Source: Streptomyces dysideae
GTDB lineage: Bacteria; Actinomycetota; Actinomycetes; Streptomycetales; Streptomycetaceae
Reading direction: 5' to 3'
Assembly: GCF_001514305.1 (NCBI RefSeq)
Contig: NZ_KQ949106.1
Span: forward strand, 1,967-65,966
DNA length: 64,000 nucleotides
The notes under the pieces are model-generated. The model did no database searches, was not told the origin of the DNA, and saw nothing but the letters and a program-made list of their open reading frames with translations. The translations under genes were made by a program, and so were the position numbers. Below, piece after piece: positions 60,848-64,000 of this stretch (the stretch's first letter is position 1; every line of letters starts with the position of its first letter).

Positions 60848-62017
60848 GTGTTCGGAATCGTCAGGCCCTGCCGGCATCGGCTCGGGGAGAGCCTCGCGAG
60901 TCAGTGGATGGCGCATTTGTGTGGGCTGTGTCTCGCGTTGCGCGGGGATCACGGGCAGTTCGCGCGGGTCGTGACCAACTATGACGGGCTGCTCATATCC
61001 GTTTTGACGGAGGCTCAGGCAGAGCGGGGCGGTGGGGGACGGCGTACGGCGGGGCCGTGTCCGTTGCGTGGGATGCGGTCCGCTTCCGTCGCCCAGGGTG
61101 AGGGCGCGCGGCTCGCGGCCGCCGTCTCGCTGGTGCTCGCCTCCGCCAAGGTGCGTGACCATGTCGCCGACGGGGACGGGTTGCTGGCCCGCAGGCCGGT
61201 CGCGTTCGCCGCCCGCCGGGTCGCCGCGAGCTGGGACGCCGCCGGTGTCCGTACCGGATCCGCCGTCGGGTTCGACACCGCCGTCCTGGTCGACGCCGTG
61301 GACCGGCAGGCCGGCGTCGAGGCGCTCGCCGGGCCCGGTACGCCGATCCTCGCGGTCACCGAACCGACCGAGACCGCGACCGGCGCCGCCTTCGCGCACA
61401 CCGCGATCCTGGCCGGACGGCCGGGCAACGCCGTACCGCTCGCCGAGGCCGGGCGCCTCTTCGGACGGCTGGCGCACCTCCTGGACGCCGTGGAGGACAA
61501 GGAAGCTGACGCCGCGTCGGGCGCATGGAATCCCCTCACCGCCACCGGGACCCCGCTCGTCGAGGCCAGGCGGCTCGCCGACGACGCCGTGCACGGGATT
61601 CGGCTCGCGCTGCGCGAAGCGGACTTCACGGACAGCAAGCTGGCGCACCGGCTGCTCGTGCACGAACTGCACGCCTCCGTCGACCGCGCCTTCGGCACCG
61701 CCTCCTGCGCCCACCGGCCCGAACTGGCCGGTCCCTACGCGCCGCCCGGCGGCCCCGGCGCCCCACTGCCGCCCCAACCGCCCCGCCGCGACCCACGCGG
61801 GCCGCTCGCCGGGTGTCTCGTCTGGGCGGGCCTCGCGTGTACGTGTCAGATGTGCTGCGGAGCGTACGAGGACCCGTGGAGCCGGGAGCGCAAGGAGGGG
61901 CTGTGCGGTCAGTGTGACTGCAGCGGGTGCGGTGACTGTTGCAGTTGCTGCGACTGCTGCGGGAATTGCTGCAGCTGCTGCGGCGAGGACGGCTGCGACT
62001 GCAGCTGCGACTGCTGA
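60848..62017 (+). CDS. DUF5685 family protein with extremely cysteine-rich C-terminus
   Basis: 389 residues. The N-terminus FGIVRPCRHRLGESLASQW, MAHLCGLCLALRGDHGQFAR and VTNYDGLLISVLTEAQ fits DUF5685, an actinobacterial family of unknown function with a Cys/His set (PCRH, CGLC, GPCPLRG) that probably binds metal. The middle is alanine-rich and helical. The last 39 residues contain 18 cysteines, mostly as CC pairs separated by S, D, G or N, unlike any standard domain. GGGGGAG at 60836-60842 supports the GTG at 60848. No signal peptide is present, so it is cytoplasmic, and a metal-storage or metal-sensing role is possible. Confidence 0.8.
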   Translation: MFGIVRPCRHRLGESLASQWMAHLCGLCLALRGDHGQFARVVTNYDGLLISVLTEAQAERGGGGRRTAGPCPLRGMRSASVAQGEGARLAAAVSLVLASAKVRDHVADGDGLLARRPVAFAARRVAASWDAAGVRTGSAVGFDTAVLVDAVDRQAGVEALAGPGTPILAVTEPTETATGAAFAHTAILAGRPGNAVPLAEAGRLFGRLAHLLDAVEDKEADAASGAWNPLTATGTPLVEARRLADDAVHGIRLALREADFTDSKLAHRLLVHELHASVDRAFGTASCAHRPELAGPYAPPGGPGAPLPPQPPRRDPRGPLAGCLVWAGLACTCQMCCGAYEDPWSRERKEGLCGQCDCSGCGDCCSCCDCCGNCCSCCGEDGCDCSCDC

Positions 62018-62041
62018 CCGCCGGGGTCGCCGGGTGACCGT

Positions 62042-62485
62042 ATGACGACGGATGCGACGGACGCATCCCATGCCTGGAAGCAGTGGCACGAGCAGCGCGA
62101 CGGACAATCCGGACGGTCGACTTCCGGACATCCCCTGGGATCTGGTTGGCCGACGGCGACGCGGTGGTGCTGACAGCGGCCGAGGCGGACGAGCTCACCG
62201 CGGGACGGGCGGTCCTTCGGCGCCGAGGTGCGACTCCCGGCCGATCCCGGGCCGGTACGCCGGGCCCGGTGGGGTGCGGGGAGCGCGCCGGCTGGTGGTG
62301 CTGGTACGCGAAGGGGAGTGCGGCGTACGCGACTTCGACCCCGCGGCGTCGAGGCCACGCCCTACTGGTGTCGGTGCAGGCCGACGGTTCGCCGGGCTTT
62401 CGCCGGCCACTTCATCTGTCCTTTCCCGCCACCGGGGAACACCCCGGGGGTCGCCGTCGCCGCGGGGGAACGCGACCTGCGCTGA
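62042..62485 (+). pseudogene. Decayed DUF1684 family gene
   Basis: Pieces of one protein are spread over three frames: TDATDASHAWKQWHEQRDG from ATG 62042, then ADGDAVVLTAAEADELTAG, then VRLPADPGPV, then RRLVVLVREGECGVRDFDPA, and finally AGHFICPFPPPGNTPGVAVA with AGERDLR and the stop at 62485. The order is that of DUF1684 proteins, but a large central part is missing and several frameshifts are present. Not functional. Confidence 0.8.
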
Positions 62486-62717
62486 CGGCGAACTCGGTGG
62501 TGGACCCGCATAGATGGTTCAGGACTCGTTAAGATCGTTCAACGGTTGACGGCCGAAAGGCGCCCTTGCGCGCAGCGGTCGTACGGCCGAATACTCCCCC
62601 ACAGCGCTTGTCAGGGGCACGGCGAGTTCGGAATCCGAACCAACCGGCTCCCTGGCTGCGCCTCACGGGCCCGAAACCCCACGAGGGCCCCCGACTTCCC
62701 ATGTGGAGGAACGAAAA

Positions 62718-63623
62718 GTGAGGATCAAGCGCACCACCCCCCGCAGCGGTATCACGAGACGGACCCGGCTGATCGCCGTTTCCACCGGCCTCGTGGCCGC
62801 GGCCGCGATCGCGATCCCCAGCGCGAACGCATCCGACACCCCCACCACCTTCAGCGCAGCCGAGCTCAAGAGCGCCGGCGGCGCTGTGCTGCAGGCAGAC
62901 GTCCCGGGCACCGCGTGGGCCGTCGACAGCAAGACCAACCGCCTTGTCGTCACCGTCGACAGCACGGTCTCCAAGGCCGAGATCGCGCAGATCAAGGAGC
63001 AGGCGGGCGCCAACGCCGACGCCCTCACGATCAAGCGGACCAACGGCAAGTTCAGCAAGTTCATCCAGGGCGGCGACGCCATCTATGCGAGCAGCTGGCG
63101 CTGCTCCCTCGGCTTCAACGTGCAGGACAGCAGCGGCAACCAGTACTTCCTGACCGCCGGTCACTGCACCGACGGCGCGGGCACCTGGTACTCCAACTCG
63201 GGCCGTACCTCGGTCATCGGCTCGACCGCCGGCTCGAGCTTCCCGGGCAACGACTACGGCATCGTGCGCTACAGCGGTTCCGTCAGCAGGCCCGGCACCG
63301 CGAACGGCGTGGACATCACCCGGGCGGCCACGCCGAGCGTGGGCACCACCGTCATCCGCGACGGCTCCACCACCGGTACGCACAGCGGCCGGGTCACCGC
63401 CCTGAACGCGACCGTCAACTACGGCGGCGGCGACATCGTCGGTGGTCTGATCCAGACCACCGTGTGCGCCGAGCCCGGCGACTCCGGTGGCTCGCTCTAC
63501 GGCAGCAACGGCACCGCGTACGGTCTGACCTCCGGCGGCAGCGGCAACTGCTCCTCCGGCGGTACGACCTTCTTCCAGCCGGTCACGGAGGCCCTCAGCG
63601 CCTACGGCGTCAGCGTCTACTAG
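62718..63623 (+). CDS. Secreted S1 serine protease, streptogrisin (alpha-lytic) type
   Basis: 301 residues. A basic start and the core LIAVSTGLVAAAAIAIPSAN make a signal peptide, possibly Tat-compatible (TRRTR). A ~75-residue pro-region (AAELKSAGGAVLQADVPGTA, IAQIKEQAGANADALTIKR) acts as folding aid. The mature protease carries His in FLTAGHCTDG, Asp in FPGNDYGIVRY and Ser in CAEPGDSGGSLYG, with three or four cystines. It belongs to the chymotrypsin-like S1E group with SGPA/SGPB. GGAGGA at 62705-62710 gives the GTG at 62718 as the start; a GTG at 62703 is an alternative. A 14-bp hairpin terminator follows. Confidence 0.93.
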   Translation: MRIKRTTPRSGITRRTRLIAVSTGLVAAAAIAIPSANASDTPTTFSAAELKSAGGAVLQADVPGTAWAVDSKTNRLVVTVDSTVSKAEIAQIKEQAGANADALTIKRTNGKFSKFIQGGDAIYASSWRCSLGFNVQDSSGNQYFLTAGHCTDGAGTWYSNSGRTSVIGSTAGSSFPGNDYGIVRYSGSVSRPGTANGVDITRAATPSVGTTVIRDGSTTGTHSGRVTALNATVNYGGGDIVGGLIQTTVCAEPGDSGGSLYGSNGTAYGLTSGGSGNCSSGGTTFFQPVTEALSAYGVSVY

Positions 63624-63680
63624 ACCCGGGACGCGTCATCGGCACCCGCATGACCTGACCTGCAGCCGGCAGCAGCAGGT

Positions 63681-63713
63681 GAGCCCCCGCACGCAACCGG
63701 CGTGCGGGGGCTC
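63681..63713 (+). terminator. Terminator after the streptogrisin-like gene
   Basis: A perfect 14-bp stem (63681-63694 with 63700-63713) closes a 5-nt loop 58 bp after the stop. Confidence 0.8.
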
Positions 63714-63809
63714 GCCCTTGTACGGACCCGGGGTTACCGTCGAAGGACGCCAGGAACGTACAAGCACCTGACGCACCTGATGCGCCCACGTCGGACCCTG
63801 GGGGCCGTG

Positions 63810-64000
63810 ATGGTCGAGGAACTGGTGGCGGCGGGAGTGACTCTCGCGTCCGTCGGAACGGTGTACGTGATGGCGGCGGCCCGGGTCGTCAAACAGTACG
63901 AGCGAGGCGTGGTGTTCCGGCTCGGCAAGCTCCGGTCCCAGGTGCGCGGGCCCGGGTTCACCCTGATCGTCCCGGCCGTGGACCGGCTGCACAAAGTCAA
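63810..64000 (+). CDS. SPFH/Band 7 (stomatin/slipin) protein, 3' end cut by the window
   Basis: The first 63 residues are visible: a hydrophobic helix (ELVAAGVTLASVGTVYVMAA) followed by VVKQYERGVVFRLGKLRS and GPGFTLIVPAVDRLHKV, the start of a prohibitin-homology domain as in slipins and HflK-like proteins. These scaffold membrane microdomains or proteases. The ATG at 63810 has GGGGG 7 nt upstream; the in-frame ATG at 63780 is an alternative. The rest lies beyond 64000. Confidence 0.8.
   Translation, partial: MVEELVAAGVTLASVGTVYVMAAARVVKQYERGVVFRLGKLRSQVRGPGFTLIVPAVDRLHKV

Overview
The window is high-GC actinobacterial chromosome, almost certainly Streptomyces or a very close relative. Third codon positions are strongly G/C, GTG and TTG starts are common, and coupled overlaps (ATGA, GTGA, TTGA) are frequent. 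The gene order tlyA-nadK-recN ... pyrG-nudix ... ald-parA-scpA-scpB-rluB ... aroH-tyrA-cmk-plsC-der is the conserved actinobacterial block. DmdR-type iron regulation, Rpf proteins and a SepF-like protein fit the same genus. There is no CRISPR array, rRNA operon, recognisable tRNA or large antibiotic cluster.

Layout. 1-9.3 kb: end of a TPR protein, a DUF1015 protein, a HAD phosphatase interrupted by a palindromic repeat, an iron-boxed FecCD-type permease/permease/ATPase operon, an SCP2 protein, tlyA and nadK. 9.4-19.4 kb: recN, a MraY/WecA-like membrane protein beside a GT4 glycosyltransferase, a PucR regulator, an LLM flavoenzyme, a BBE-type FAD oxidase and a GH15 glucoamylase-like enzyme. 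19.9-30.7 kb: pyrG, an ADP-ribose pyrophosphatase, a STAND-like TPR protein, ald, then an orphan ParA with a ribbon-helix-helix partner directly upstream of the condensin genes scpA and scpB, and an RNA pseudouridine synthase.

30.8-37.5 kb is the most unusual stretch. It holds a decayed ECF sigma gene and a mycothiol-enzyme-like gene. Next comes an operator-controlled operon of an NrtR-like Nudix regulator, an ADP-ribosylglycohydrolase and an RlaP-type nucleotidyltransferase, which converges on a second RlaP-type gene. A Rieske/b-type-like membrane pair and a DUF937 remnant follow. I regard the NrtR-DraG-RlaP-RlaP locus as the best candidate for an under-described system, probably RNA repair or ADP-ribose/NAD-linked RNA metabolism. 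One missing C extends both RlaP genes past their likely natural stops.

37.6-49.4 kb: chorismate mutase, tyrA, cmk, plsC, der, a 104-bp MITE-like element, two tandem secreted Rpf-LysM proteins and a branched-chain amino acid type ABC operon in which LivH, LivM and LivG are fused into one 970-residue protein. 49.4-64 kb: two lipoproteins including the likely solute-binding partner, a 57-bp near-perfect palindrome before a WYL regulator, an isolated ctaD, an I78-type inhibitor, a PAP2 phosphatase, an MFS exporter, an acyl-CoA dehydrogenase, the SepF-like gene sflA, a DUF5685 protein with an extremely cysteine-rich tail, a DUF1684 pseudogene, a streptogrisin-like protease and the start of a stomatin/SPFH gene cut by the window edge.
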